Origin: Membranipora membranacea
Taxonomy: Eukaryota; Bryozoa; Gymnolaemata; Cheilostomatida; Membraniporidae
Direction of reading: 5' to 3'
DNA length: 60,000 nt
NCBI GenBank assembly: GCA_914767715.1
Contig: OU612067.1
Location: 22,668,162 to 22,728,161 of the forward strand
The position numbers and the translations under genes were made by a program. Of this stretch, positions 1-16,800 are shown in pieces (the stretch's first letter is position 1; each line of letters opens with the position of its first letter). The notes under the pieces are model-generated. The model saw only the letters and a program-made list of their open reading frames with translations, was not told the DNA's origin and did no database searches.

Positions 1-68
1 GCAAACCAGACTGACCATTGTAAAGTTAGCCTAATTGCTGATATCTAGCCTAAGCTCATAGATAATAC

Positions 69-96
69 CACAGAGTAAGGATATCCTTACTCTGTG
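69..96. repeat. Perfect 28-base palindrome
   Basis: Arms CACAGAGTAAGGAT and ATCCTTACTCTGTG form a gapless palindrome in a TXNRD intron. Nearly the same palindrome recurs at 14496-14527. The flanks here hold a further weak inverted repeat (AAGGAG...CTCCTT). Confidence 0.8.
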
Positions 97-461
97 ATAG
101 TACCAAGGAGCAACAGTGTTACAGCCTTTTACTCCTTGATAATACTGTAACAGTATTACTTATGGACTGTAACAGTTTATGTGTACACTATGGGAACCTA
201 ATTGTGATGAGCAGTATCCATACTCAGACTTTAGTGCGGCAGCATTCTTTCTCTGGCAAACCCTAACCAGAACCCACACACCATTACAGGATGGTTCATT
301 TGCCTTCAAGATTCGCAATTTTGCAATGAAACCCTCAAATCTTCAACCGAAGCTTGGCATTGTAAAAAGATAATTGATCTCGCCGTGGTTTAGTTGCATG
401 AAAAGCAACATAAATATTTGACATGGTCAACGGTTAGATAAAATGAAACTTGTTTTTTCAG

Positions 462-4386
<3,925 letters not shown>

Positions 4387-4939
4387 GCCCTGCTTGTATT
4401 CCTTCTAAGCTGTAATTGCCTGTATTTCTCTCGCTTTTGAGTCGTTATAACCGGCAGCTGCTTCTCCTGTTTCATCTAAACTCTGGGGGCGCTGAGCAAG
4501 CCAAACTACTATACTTAACATTACACCAAATATTATGATCAACAATTAAAAATCAAAAACCTGCGTCCGAAATTAAAAAAAAAAGTTTGTCGGCCTTCAA
4601 GGTCATGTCAATGCATACTGCGCTTCTTGCTTTTTGGTTGACCTAAAGCAAAGAAAGGGCAGTATGCCAAGATTTGCCTGCAAAGGTTGTGTGTTTTCTT
4701 AAAATAACCTAGTTTTTCACCCAAAGTGCTCAGCGCCTCCGGACTTATATGAAGGCTGACAGCGGCGGCAACGGTTCTCCTCGGCGGGAGATATTTTACA
4801 GCTCTTTATAGAAGGATACAGCAGGGCTCTAAACTCTCTCACCTCATAGCATCATGTTATGATCGGCACTCGGGAGCTTGATTGCCGTTTTACATGAGCT
4901 AGGGGTAATCACATTCTACTTATAGACTGCTGTATGCAT

Positions 4940-5001
4940 CTTTTATGACGACGATACTCATAAACCAATACTGTTGGCTGGGTATTGTTTGATTCCAAAA
5001 G
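4940..5001 (+). promoter_or_regulatory. SECIS element, type II shape, in the TXNRD 3' UTR
   Basis: All parts of a eukaryotic SECIS fall in order. Basal helix CTTTT (4940-4944) pairs with AAAAG (4997-5001). ATGA (4945-4948) faces TGAT (4990-4993), giving the tandem G.A quartet. Helix II is ACGATACTCA (4951-4960) with TGGGTATTGT (4979-4988). The unpaired AAA is at 4962-4964. A small apical stem CCAA (4965-4968)/TTGG (4974-4977) makes it type II. There are 13 bases between ATGA and AAA. It would recruit SBP2/eEFSec to recode the TGA at 4378. Confidence 0.85.
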
Positions 5002-5257
5002 TAGGGTGTGCTTACCTTTTTCACTTATTCACTAATGGAAGCCTCCTATAAATATTATGTTGCACTTTTTTTGCAATTCTTTGATGGTCATTTTTTATGG
5101 TTTGATTTTTTTGTTTCATTGTCATTATAGAATGGACACATATTTTTGCAGTTGTCCACTTGCCATGCAGATTTATTCGTTTGGATTTTCTGCAGATACT
5201 AATTTGTTTCTTCGCTATTATAATGATACGAACAAATGTACTTGTTGAAACCTGTAT

Positions 5258-5475
5258 ATCTAATAAACAACATATGACAACATGTGACAACTCCCTGTAG
5301 AGTATTTTGATTGGTGAGCCAGTGCAAATAGGTCAGGCAGGTTACTTTTGATTGATATGAAGATATCAAAGCCCATGTTCTTCATAACAGATCTTGGAAG
5401 CCAAACGCTATGCCCTTTAACAACTTGGAACCCAATGACTGAGACCAAGACTGGTGGTTCTCCATATAACAACTC
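5258..5475 (-). other. Possible terminal exon of a convergent minus-strand gene
   Basis: On the minus strand a pyrimidine-rich acceptor-like stretch (attttcttcttttag) precedes an open frame, DELLYGEPPVLVSVIG through SYVVY, ending in TAG. About 80 bases further on is a minus-strand AATAAA (plus-strand TTTATT at 5172-5177). The composition looks protein-like, but I recognise no family and could not connect an upstream exon with a consistent phase. If real, its 3' end overlaps the TXNRD 3' UTR. Confidence 0.25.
5262..5267 (+). terminator. Poly(A) signal AATAAA of TXNRD
   Basis: An AATAAA hexamer about 260 bases beyond the SECIS element, followed by a GT/AT-containing stretch (catatgacaacatgtgac). 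It is the first good signal after the SECIS on this strand, giving a 3' UTR of about 0.9 kb. Confidence 0.5.
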
Positions 5476-7096
5476 ATCCTAAAAGAAGAAAATAATTGAA
5501 TTTCACCGTCAGAGAAATGGTCATAGATGCTTTGTCCTAGGGAATGGGTTTCAGAACTCGTCCAAGTTCCATGTTGAAGCTGAAGATCCTTGCGGTGTTG
5601 GTACTCTGATTCTTGATCAGCGGCTCTATGATGCATCACTGTGTAGATAGCTTTGATATACCACCATCAAAGCTATGAACCGCCGAGATGCTAGATTTTC
5701 AATAGAAACTTCAAAGTATTCTAACCAAGAGTTCCGACAGTGCGAGAGAACTGATAAATCTGTGGAGTCAGCTCTCCCCGGCTCACTCGATTATTTGCAT
5801 GGGAGGAGTAGGTAAGTCAGAATAAAGGGCTTCACTGAATATTAGACATGTTGACCTAATCCTTCTGCAATAAAGGGCTAATAATTATCTTAACTTCCCA
5901 TACACCATGCTGGTGGCTGTCGATGGGGAATGAGAGTTTGGGAAGTACCTATGTACCATATAGATCTGCAATGTTACCTAGCAGGTATGGCACCAGCTTC
6001 ATCATAAATTATATTCTGGCTCATATCATACTAATATTGAGTAATACTATGATTTTGAGTTTGCTGATATAAGGTCAGACTAGATCCGATACAGATCTGT
6101 CTCTGGAAGGGAACAAAATTTTGTAGGATTATGAAATCAAGTGATAATCTTTAAGGTTTTGCAGGAGTTTTAAACGGGACCCATAATTTCTAAGGATTGC
6201 ACTGTAATGTCTAGAAATGGACTCATACTTTACTTTTACTTATTGTCACAGTTTTGCCCTCGCCAAATTTATTAGCTACTTTTATTTTCAACTATACTTT
6301 ATTCACTTTTCTTTAGAGCTCAATTGGATTTTATGATTTAACTAAATTTTAACATTTTAATCCATGTTTCACTAAAAGCTACCTAGAGTAGAAAAAACAG
6401 ACGTTGTGTCATGTCAACAAAAAAATTTGTGTTAAAAGTAAATCCCTCTTTTTAAAGCTGATAACCTTAAACCTTATCCCCATAATAACCCCCCCCCCCC
6501 CCCCTTACCCATAGTTGAAGGTATAGGTTTAGAGCAAAAAGGGTGCAAAAAATATGTGTATCTTATATATTATCTACTTGTGACCTTCTGAATACCCTAT
6601 AATTCGTAGATTATCGTGAAGTTTATTGTTATATGTTTTTCTCGACGCAAGCTCATATGTAGAAAACTGAGTGTTTGCGTCATTTATGACCTCACGCTGT
6701 GTGCTGGATTTTCTGCCCGTCCCGGCATCAGTGCAATGTTTACGAGCTCGCTATTATTTTGTCATTAGATCAAGTTGTGACATTGGTAGCGTGCAAATAT
6801 GAGCATTTGCCTTACAGCCTATCCATATACTTATGCATCAGGATTCTTTCCTAGCCTGTGGTACTACTGATACTCAACACCTGCACTGCAAACAATCAAT
6901 AATAATGATAGTTGTTTGTATGGAATATTAATCCTCAGGCTACAATCATCTAGTGTGTTAAGCTTTTGATATAGATATAACCCGAGCTGCCATTTCTAGT
7001 CGATGTTGATCAGTTTTATGGTGTTTGTATTTTAGCATCTACTGTTTACTCCTAAGCAGGTGGTAGTCAATTTCGTTCTTTCGTCTTTCACTCTCG
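5268..7096. other. Intergenic region between TXNRD and twitchin
   Basis: About 1.8 kb between the TXNRD poly(A) signal and the twitchin promoter area. Apart from the possible minus-strand exon at its left end, I see only AT-rich DNA and a poly-C run of about 18 bases near 6489. No convincing coding exon was found on the + strand. Confidence 0.5.
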
Positions 7097-7140
7097 CACC
7101 TGATTGAACTCTTAAGTACACTGTACTCACAGCACAGCTG
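7097..7140 (+). promoter_or_regulatory. Two E-boxes upstream of the twitchin 5' exon
   Basis: CACCTG (7097-7102) and CAGCTG (7135-7140) are E-boxes of the kind bound by myogenic bHLH factors and lie just before the likely non-coding first exon. The placement fits a muscle promoter, but E-boxes are common by chance and no TATA box or start site can be fixed. Confidence 0.3.
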
Positions 7141-7266
7141 AACTGAGAATTCCCGCAGTGGTAGATTGTTGATTTTGGCCTCTGTGCTGACACGACGCCG
7201 TCGGATATAACCGCTGCTCTGCTGCTGCTGCTGTCAAAAGGGGGCGGATTATCTCAATTCATTCAG
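7141..7266 (+). other. Probable non-coding first exon (5' UTR) of twitchin
   Basis: A locally GC-richer stretch with a CTG-repeat run ends TTCATTCAG followed by donor gtaaac at 7267. The next exon begins at 7742 after acceptor ttttgttatag and has 23 bases before the start codon. The 5' boundary is a guess. Confidence 0.4.
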
Positions 7267-7741
7267 GTAAACCCTGTGGATCTTAGAGGCACTGCCTTAT
7301 TTATATTTAGTATGAATTACCTGTTATATAGGAAAGTCATAAATCAATCTGTGTGAAAGATTAAATCTTCTTTTTTTCATTAATTCAATTATTGGACTAG
7401 CATTTATTGGATGAACCTGAAAGGAACTGAATTATTAGCCAAATAGGCAATCTAGCTTAGCTTTATAGGTATGTATCTTTGTCTAAAAGAATACTAATTT
7501 GCAGGTGCATGTATATTTAAAATGCTGTTTTTGTGGTTTTTAATTTTGCATCATACTTGTTGCAAAAGATTAATGCAACAAGTGGTTCTTCAGTAATTTG
7601 TCGTTATACATATTTCATATACTTCGCTTAAATTGAATCCGTATAACATATAACATTTTCTACTCTGAAAACTGAGATGTGATGCGTTTGCATGCAGCTA
7701 GATTTTCCCTTGTTGAACTAATCTTTTGTGTTTTGTTATAG

Positions 7742-7830
7742 GATAATATAGCCGGCTGTTAACCATGCCGCCAAAGCCCGCGGGACCTAAGGGTGACCCC
7801 CCTGGTTTTATAACCACCATTGAGAGTGTG
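7742..7830 (+). CDS. twitchin: Twitchin first coding exon (ATG at 7765)
   Basis: The exon starts at 7742 after ttttgttatag and has 23 bases of 5' UTR. The coding part 7765-7830 encodes 22 residues beginning MPPKPAGPKGD and ends phase 0 at donor gtaagt. The start context is aaccATGc. The Pro/Lys/Gly-rich N-terminus leads into the first Ig strand FITTIESV. No upstream in-frame ATG is present in the exon. Confidence 0.8.
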
Positions 7831-10800
7831 GTAAGTATTCACACTAAGTTTCATTGCTAAGACATGGCTTGACTGAGTCAGCATTGCAAAAGTCTTTTGC
7901 ATGCGTTTGGCCTCAATACCGATAATTTGTCACTGCGGAGGAACTTCCTGCTAATACAGTTGGAAAATGTAAAGATTTGAGGTTCATAACTGCCAAGGCA
8001 GTGTAAAGCTGATCGCAAAATATTGGTACATGTTTGGCCTAGTTGTCATTTGTTTTTTCTGCAAAGTTCCCTCGTTGGACTAATTAAGCAGAGAGGTAGG
8101 TCGCTGTCTGCAAACATGTTGTGCACTTTTAGAGAAATTCTTCCCAATCAAAAAGTGAAATGTATCCAGTAGTTTTGCTAACGAAAGGGAGATTTTATTA
8201 TTTACTCATTATCATTGGGCTAATGATGATGCAGCTATAATTATTGTATATGTATGTATATCTATGTAACAATAATAATCCCTATACGGGAATACTAATC
8301 ATCATTGATAAAAGTATCAAAACTGCCTCTCATTGCAAACTACACAGGGATTAGTATAAATCTAGAGCCGCAGCCACAGTGCTCTTCTATATGCCTCTAG
8401 ATAGTGCGAAAATTCCTGCAGGACTCTATTGTAAAACATATAACAAGCCCTAGGACTATATAATATGATAATCGCAGCTCTAGATGTAATTGCATAATTC
8501 TACAACTTGCTACAATTTGTTGTTGTATAATATTATGCACAGCTACAGCTTTAAATATTATTAATGGGACGGTGTTTTGATTCAACAGCGTTAGATTCGT
8601 ACGATGTTTATTTTGTCTGTTGGAGGTAGGGGGAAATTGGGTTATGATGCATAATTCTCTGGAATAAATTATTCATTGACAAAAGTATTTGATTGCAAAC
8701 TGCTAAAGGGTGGAAAGAGGAGACAATATGACAGTGCCTAGCTCTGGTCAAAGAAAGTTCACGCTTATGTAACCAAACCTCACTCATAGTTTCCTTTTGT
8801 TGACTGCGAGACACTTATTTTGTGTCATGGATATCTTTGAAGTATTTTCCCAAGTCGACAAAGATACTCAAAAAGTATCTTATGACTTGTTTTGTTGATA
8901 CTCTCTGTCTCGAGTGTGATAATAAGATTAACTCAATTGTTAATCCCTGTCGGAATGCTGTACTATTATCAAAGATTATAAATCCCTTGTTATTGCTGCT
9001 ACGATTATGCCAGACAAAGGAGGAATGAGACATTCTGGTTGAGAGTTATCCCCTCATAATTGACAATAATCCATGTGAAATTTTATCCTCCCTAGACGAT
9101 TCATAGGAGTTTAGTTTATAGCTTCTTGGGGGGGGGGGGGGCAATAAAAGCAAGCAAAAGTACTCAATAGCTGAAGTTGGATTTTATATACTGTAATGAG
9201 GTATGGTAAATAGTACCTTTTGCCATATTTGAAGCTGCATGCTAGTCCAAGCGCTTAGACTGTTAGACCAAGGAGTTAGACCAGAGTTGTGGAACTCGGT
9301 TCTTCCTCCCTTTCTCCACATGCATACTAGTACATATGACATAGGTCAATCAACATTCTAACTAATCACAAAGTAAAACTTGTTGATTAATCTCTGTAGA
9401 CTGAGGATGGTAATTTTTTTTATTCTGTAGACAGTGGATGAATTTTTTTTCTCTTTTTTCTCCGTAGACGGAAGATAATTATTATTTTCTTGTAGACGGT
9501 ATATGATTATATTTTATTCTGTAGACGGTAGATGTTGGTCAGAAGGTGCATCTGGAAGCAAAGGTCAAGGGCAAAGAAGCAGCCTGTACCTGGTATAAAC
9601 AGAAAATGGAGATTAAAGCTGATAAGAACTTCGCTATCAAGTTTGAACATGGAATGGCCAGGTATAGTACGATGTACATTGTAGTGTTTGCATTCTGGAG
9701 GGTCTTCCAACTAGAAACAGCAAAAATTTCAATCTGATCGCTCACTCAGTGCTAGGCTCACGCTTTTAAATCGCTCTGAAATTGATGGAGCTATATACAT
9801 TCTGAGTGAGCAATTTGAGAGCGATTTCGTCTCATTGAAAGACCGAATGAGTGATAATTTTGAGCGACGTGATAGTTATAACTTGATTTAGTAAAGAATC
9901 AATCATTCTTATTGAAAGACCCCCTGGATAATCAGATAGGTGGTGGGATATTGATATGTGTGGTTGGTGTCTTGCTATAATTGGCGCTGAGATTATTAAG
10001 ATATGAGGCTATTTTGGCACGGCACTGATGGCATGCGATGTTTGGTAGTAATGGAATGCCACCAAAGCTGCTAGTGAAGATAGGATCCTAATGACAGATA
10101 GAGATTGAATCGATTTTCAGAGCATCTCTGTGTTTCCATTGCTTATACGCTGACAGCTAAAGTGCTGACTGGTATTTGTTGTAATTTATGAAACTCCTTT
10201 GTCCTTGACTCTGTTTTGTTTTTGTTATCTAGTTTGACGTTAGCTGCCGCCACAGTAGACGACTCCGGAGATTACACTCTGACAGCAAAGAACCAACATG
10301 GCGAGAAGTCAACTAAAGCTACTGTACTGGTCAAAGGGAAAGCCTCTAAATCAAATCTACCCGTGAGTAACCTGTGTTTACTTACTAAAGGGGTACATAT
10401 AAAATAACCTCACGTCAAAGGTCATCACCCCTAGCCTTGTCACGCTGCCACATCACCCTATACCTAGATCAAGTTTAATCCAATTGCCTGAATTCCAGCT
10501 GCTCCCTCCCACTGGACACGCCTCAGGCTGGTCACGACTGCAGCGTGACAAGTGCTAGGGGAACAACTCCGAATGCTGGCAAATGAACAAAACTTGGTCC
10601 ACCCTATACCTGATAAGATAGCGTTAAGATCCAAGATATTATCTTCCCTTGAACGCGGTTCCACTTGTTTTTCTAACACATATGGAAAGAATTCAATTTT
10701 GTATTTTGATCAAATCAAATAAGTCCATTTACAGGAATGGAAATAAATTCAAATTTGATGGCGTTTTGATTTGCGTGCTGTACAATATTATAAGTCTTGC

Positions 10801-13800
10801 TCAAAGGGTCGTAATCTCAGTTTGGGTATAAAATTCTTCATACTGTCTGTTGTGCAACTCGGTTAATATGCTCCTTTCCTATCCGCGTTTCTCAATTACT
10901 ATCCCGTAGCTTGATAAAGAGCTTTATATCATAGCCCTGGTAAACATATTTCCAATCTTATTTGGGGGTAAGGTGCACTTAACTGGCCAGGTCAAAGCAT
11001 AGTGCTCCGAATATTTCATAATACTGCATCAAAAGCGCTAAACATGAGATGATATGCAGCGCTAACACTGATAATATACAGCGCTAAACATGAGATGATA
11101 TACAGCGCTAAACATAAGATGATATACAGCGCTAACACTGATAATATACAGCGCTAAACATGAGATGATATACAGCGCTAAACATAAGATGATATACAGC
11201 GCTAACACTGATAATATACAGCGCTAAACACTGATAATATACAGCGCTAAACACTGATAATATACAGCGCTAAACACTGATGATATACAGCGCTAAACAC
11301 TGATGATATACCTGGTCATCTTATGCTCTATTTTATTGTCCAGTAGTACTTGCAGGGTTTCCCAATTAATCGAAATCATCAATTCATGAATGATAACAAA
11401 TATACATCATCACTCATAGCCTCATATGTCGAAACAAGTGTTGGCAATTAGAGATCGCTGTTGTCCAGCATGCCATTTTACAGGGCCGTAGTTTAGAAAA
11501 ACCCTTAGGGGAGGCGCAAAAAACTTAGAGGGTGTGATGTGGCCCCAGGTTGGATATTGGAAGCCCCTCCTGTGGAGTTTCGGGTTTTTATGATGTAAAT
11601 AGCAAATGGAAGTCCCCAATGACATTGATTATTCAACTAAGTCATTTTTAGGCCACTCTATTGAGCATTTTAGGGGAGGCAGAGCGCCCCTGCCTCCCCT
11701 AGAACTACAAATGAACTATATCCCCCTCACAGCATTTTGAATTAATTAGATTAAGCCGTTGATAGCTGTTTGGGTTGTTTTACACGATATACCTGCTTAA
11801 TTTTATGTTATGATGAATATAGATATATTATTATTAGGGTATCCTACACCTAAAACTGGCCATATGTAATATTATAATTTGCTTAATCAGTTCATTACAT
11901 CACCAGCTTTAGGTAGCTTCAATCTCAATAAAAATATCCAAGTACAGAGCAGCATTCACACATTTATAATACTCATGTCAGTTTTTCGACAAGCGTTCTT
12001 AAAGGAACAACTCTTTGTTGTAATTTCTCTTGGATTATTTCTCTCGATCTCTATTAATATACATTGAAAAATGGCCACTGCGGAGGTAGGTGGAAATCAA
12101 AAGGAATATTTGAGGAAACATATGGATTCGAGTAACTCTAGAATTAGGAGATCCAGATTGTTGAGATGTTTGTTCTTACAACGCGGTCAGCTGCCGGCTT
12201 GTTGTAAAAGCTGGTATCCATCGGCGCTGACTTTATTATCTCAGCTTTATTTTTATTTAGTATTAGACTCCTTTGTTATGCTGTTTTAATACAATCTGTA
12301 CCTGATTTACTAAAGCAGTCAGCCTATTGGCCTGGTAGTGAAAGTTTACATGAGTAAATTCTCTTCTCAATACAAGTTGCGTAGTATGGAATTGCCTTTT
12401 CATTCCACTAAAAATAATTCCCTCTTGATTCTCTTCTCTCAATTATTTGCCACAAGTTATGGTCATCATTTCATTTGACGGGTCAGGTCATTCAATGTCT
12501 CAGCAAAATTTATGAATGAATATGCAAGGGTTGCAAAAGGGTTGCGTGTCTCGTTCCAAACGTATTTTTCTGCAAAACAGAACTAATAAATAATAATAGT
12601 AATTTATTATTACCCCGATTAAATGTACACAAAGAAAGGATTTCTTGCTGGATGAAAGTAAACCATGGGTTTCAATTCAAAGCTCTCAAACAATGCAAGG
12701 GCAAGAGAGAAAAAACAGAAAGCATGAAGAACATGAAACTTTAGCTGTCATAGCTCCAAGCCGTGCAGTATTTCATAACCACATAACTTTCTGCTAGAAG
12801 CAGCTTCGAGCAGAAAGTTATATGGTTTTGAAATACTGCACGGCTTGAAGCTATGACTGCTAAGAGCTTAGGTAGAAAATCCTAATGGAAATGGTTGTTG
12901 TCACATATATAACTGATTAACATCACCCCCTATCTCCCCTGGCAGCCCGAAACTCTCCCTGTATGTTGTTGTTTATTGTTGTAGCCTGGTACAAAGGTAG
13001 AGAAGAGACATGATGAAGAAGAAGATCTCGGACCAGAAGAAGGCCCTCGATTTAAAGCCAGGCCTCAGAATATGACATGTCTAGATGGTAAGATAGAGCG
13101 TATGACAAACTGATCATATAGGCTGGGTTGGTAAGAAAGTCAATGAGCTGATAACACCAAACAATTAGAGTTGATAATTTGTAATTTCTTGTGGTGTGAA
13201 CAGGGAGGGCTGTCTTAAGCTCCCTGGTGTGAATAAGATCTGATTTCGGTGTAAATCTACAGTTTTCCTACGTGAATGTCAATCGGACTCTGACTAATAC
13301 TTCCCCTGACGCTGATCTGCTTTTATTCTGTCTTCGAATATAAATTTTTATCCGACATTTGGTATTTTTATGCGATGACAGTTAATTCTTAGTGATAGAG
13401 ATGTGATTTTGGTTATGTGATTATTGTCTTCTCTTTGCAGGAGAGAAGGTTGACATAATGTTTGAAGTCGTGGCTGATAAGATGCCAGAGTTTAAATTCA
13501 TGAAGGGCAAACGAGTAATCAATCCCAGCAATAAGGTGAGTACCCACACTGACATCGCGACTCCACTATTAACATTTGTATCTCTGATCGATAGAGTCAA
13601 TTTAGTATGAGTACCTAACATGTACCCATCCCAAATTACTGAACTTTACTCCGGGTTGTCACACCAAATTCCTTCTGATGGAACTCATGCAAAGTGAATC
13701 AATTCACTCTCTATCAAACAGAGATATACATGCAATAGTATATCACATGATCAGTGTGGTGAGTACCATCGCTTTATTAAAAGTTCCAAACTCGGCAACA

Positions 13801-16800
13801 TAGCAATAACAGCAATTTCATTTCATTATTCCATATCTGAATCTAATTGATCTAATGTTGAAGACTGGAAACATCTAAATACTGCCTCCACCCTCCATTT
13901 TCGACAACTTTTAGAGATCCTAAAAAAATTTACATTTAATACAAACTGTGTATGGGTATAAGTACACCGGATAGTTTTTACATAATTACAGAAATCAGCA
14001 GGGGTCATTGCTGCAAAGTTCAAATGATTATTTCCTATTTGCAGTTTGCACTCAAACCTTTAATATAATGTATTAGTTTACAGACATTATAATTTACCTG
14101 CCAGTTACTCTGCAGGATTCCCTGAGTTTTAATGCAAACTTATTTGGCATGAACTCTTGTGTTGTCTTGTAAGGGGGACTGAGATAGATGATAGAATAAA
14201 TCAGTCAGAATACAGGCAATACAGGACAAATTGGATTTAGCATATTGGTAGTAAATCTGTCAGATAACGCATGAACTCTTACTAGCCGGGGTATAAGAAA
14301 TATAACTCAGTTTCTCTATCATTGCCCTTACCCTCATCTTGAACTCATGGTGACCTGCTCGCTGACTATCGTCAGCAGTATAATCTATATTAGTAGACGC
14401 TGTCAGATCATAAATCATTATCTGGTCATGTAAAAATCGCTCATAAACTTCCAGTATGCAGAAATCCTTGATAATGGAGCTAGTGATAAAAAATATCACA
14501 GAGTAAGGATATATCCTTACTCTGTGAAAATATCTTGCTGCAATGTTATGAGATATGAGTTGTAATAGAATATATATACTTTTATTGGCAACCAAAGTCA
14601 TCTCATTCGAAATGTTTTGCATATTTCAATTCTCAAATGGATATTTCAATTCTCATTTAATCAATTAATTGGGGAAATTTGGCTCACCTGTGCTTTGTTT
14701 TGAATGAAACATCTTACAGCAAGGTATGGGCAGGCGTTGGCAAAAGGGCGTGGATAATCTATGAGTGTGGAAAAAGCAGGATGTAGAGATGCAATAGTTT
14801 AGAAGCGGCTATCTTCACGGAATAAAGATAATATTCAACATTGCATTACAGCTGACACATAAAATAAAAGAGGTCTTGCTCTCCAACTGACCATCAAGTG
14901 ACTGATCCATTTACATTCCCAGCATAACAATCACAAACAAATCAGCCCTGCTGATCAACCAAAGAAGAGAGAAATAGAGTTTTCATTTTAACGCATCAGT
15001 CCTCCACCCCCTCCCCCATATGTAATCAACAAAGGTAATGGAAACATGCAAAAGTGCAAATGTATTCAAACTAATTTAGTTCTTCTGATCGTAGGTGAAG
15101 TTTGACATCGATGCCGCCAACAAGAAGGTGAAGATTACGATGAACAAACTCAAGTTTGTGGATGAGGGTAAATATTCTCTGTCACTTCTCAAAGAGGACG
15201 GACATAGCAACGACGACGGTAACTTCCACATCTATGTTAAAGGTATGAGGTGATGACAAATCTATAAGTTGGTTATTTGGCCCCTTAATGTTTTCTTCAT
15301 TATTATGACTTCTCCATCAGGCAATGATTTTTTTTCAACTTAATTGGCATAACTTTCCTTCGCTGAGAATGTTTTTCAAAATCAGTCGTCGAGAAATAAG
15401 GAAAAAAACCAACTTTATGATCGGGTAAATAATATCATTTGCTGCAATTTTTGTCTTGCAATTTATCTTGGCTGGAATTTATGAGCAGCAAGCCATTCTT
15501 CATCCAGTCCAACCCACGCATGAAACCATCATTTGATCCGGTGAAGGACCAACCAGACCAACCCTTCTATGCATCCATTGGTCAATCCTACAAACGACAA
15601 GTCAGATCCCATGTAGCTCAGACATACCAATACATTGGCACCTTGCGCTAAACTGACTTACTGACAAGTGAATTGTCTGTTTTCACTGTTGATACTTTTG
15701 ATAATAATGAACTATCGATATGTGTCTGACACAAACTGTGTAGATCGTACGCTACCTATGGATATCGGTAAGGTTCAATCAATGAGTGCCGAGTGTCCCA
15801 TTTATTTCAGCGTTGTAGAGTCGTAGAGCAATCAGCCGGAAAAAGCTTGGTTTTTGTTTACGTTGAGATAAGCATAGCTCATCAGTAATGTTACGTTATG
15901 ATATATAATATGGCTGACCTACATCGTGCTGACACGGTTTTATTACACATTCTGTTAATAATTAACCAATTTGAGTTCTCAATCAATTACAACATATTAT
16001 GAGCGGTCAGACTAAACTAAAATAGACATGATGCAAATACTTTTGCAAGAACTTGGCAGACGGAGAACGGAGAACGGAAAATTGAACGACACTAACATAA
16101 TGAAGCACCATTGGGCATAGACGTAATAATTTATTTATATGTCTATGGTGCATACAGATTCCCATGCCATTTCACATCCAATGATGCAAGCATATAACCC
16201 AAAATGCAACTTATTACATTAACCAAAGTTTCCAAAGTGTTGTAGAAAGAGAGCTTGTTTCGATCGCATCTGATTGAAATTCTGATTGATATTAGAGTAG
16301 AGTTGCAGATTTAATGATTATTATTAAGTCTATGAGTAGAGTAGATTTTTTAGATCCCTATAGGCAGCTTCTATAGAGTAGATCCTGATCTAATTTAATT
16401 TTCCAGGTTTTGTCTCATGTTCAGTGCACAGATTGGGCTGTCGCAGTTCCCTATACTCTCCAACAATGATGGCTTCTATCCAACAATGCTCCCGATACAT
16501 GATCCATATTTATGATTTTCTCTATTTTGTGTGGACTTATTTAGAGCATGTCATAAGCCGTTTTGCAGAAACAGCGTGCAAGAGGACCATGTATGTGATA
16601 TTTTCCTTTGCTTTCATAATTTGGTGTTTGCCTCGTTTTGAACAGATCCCAAAGATTCCAACCTGGATTTCCGTTCATTGCTCAAACACAAGGACTATAA
16701 AAAGAAGGGCAGTGGAGATGACGACCCAGACTGGGGTAAACTCAAACACCGTAAGTTCTCAGGCTACATTCTCATGATGCTTACACACATTCTTAGACCA

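Noticed and set aside
4613-4667. Hairpin with GCATACTGC/GCAGTATGC arms as the SECIS
   Set aside because: It is a strong stem, but lacks the ATGA/GA quartet and a properly spaced AA; the hairpin at 4940-5001 has all parts.
11033-11312. CRISPR-like array
   Set aside because: Units are contiguous and variable with no spacer structure, in an animal intron; it is a minisatellite.
14260-14622. 120-codon minus-strand open frame
   Set aside because: No family resemblance, no splice support, and it is interrupted by a dispersed palindrome that reads through by chance.
15439-15651. 70-codon plus-strand open frame in a twitchin intron
   Set aside because: Composition is slightly protein-like, but there is no acceptor/donor in matching phase and no recognisable domain.
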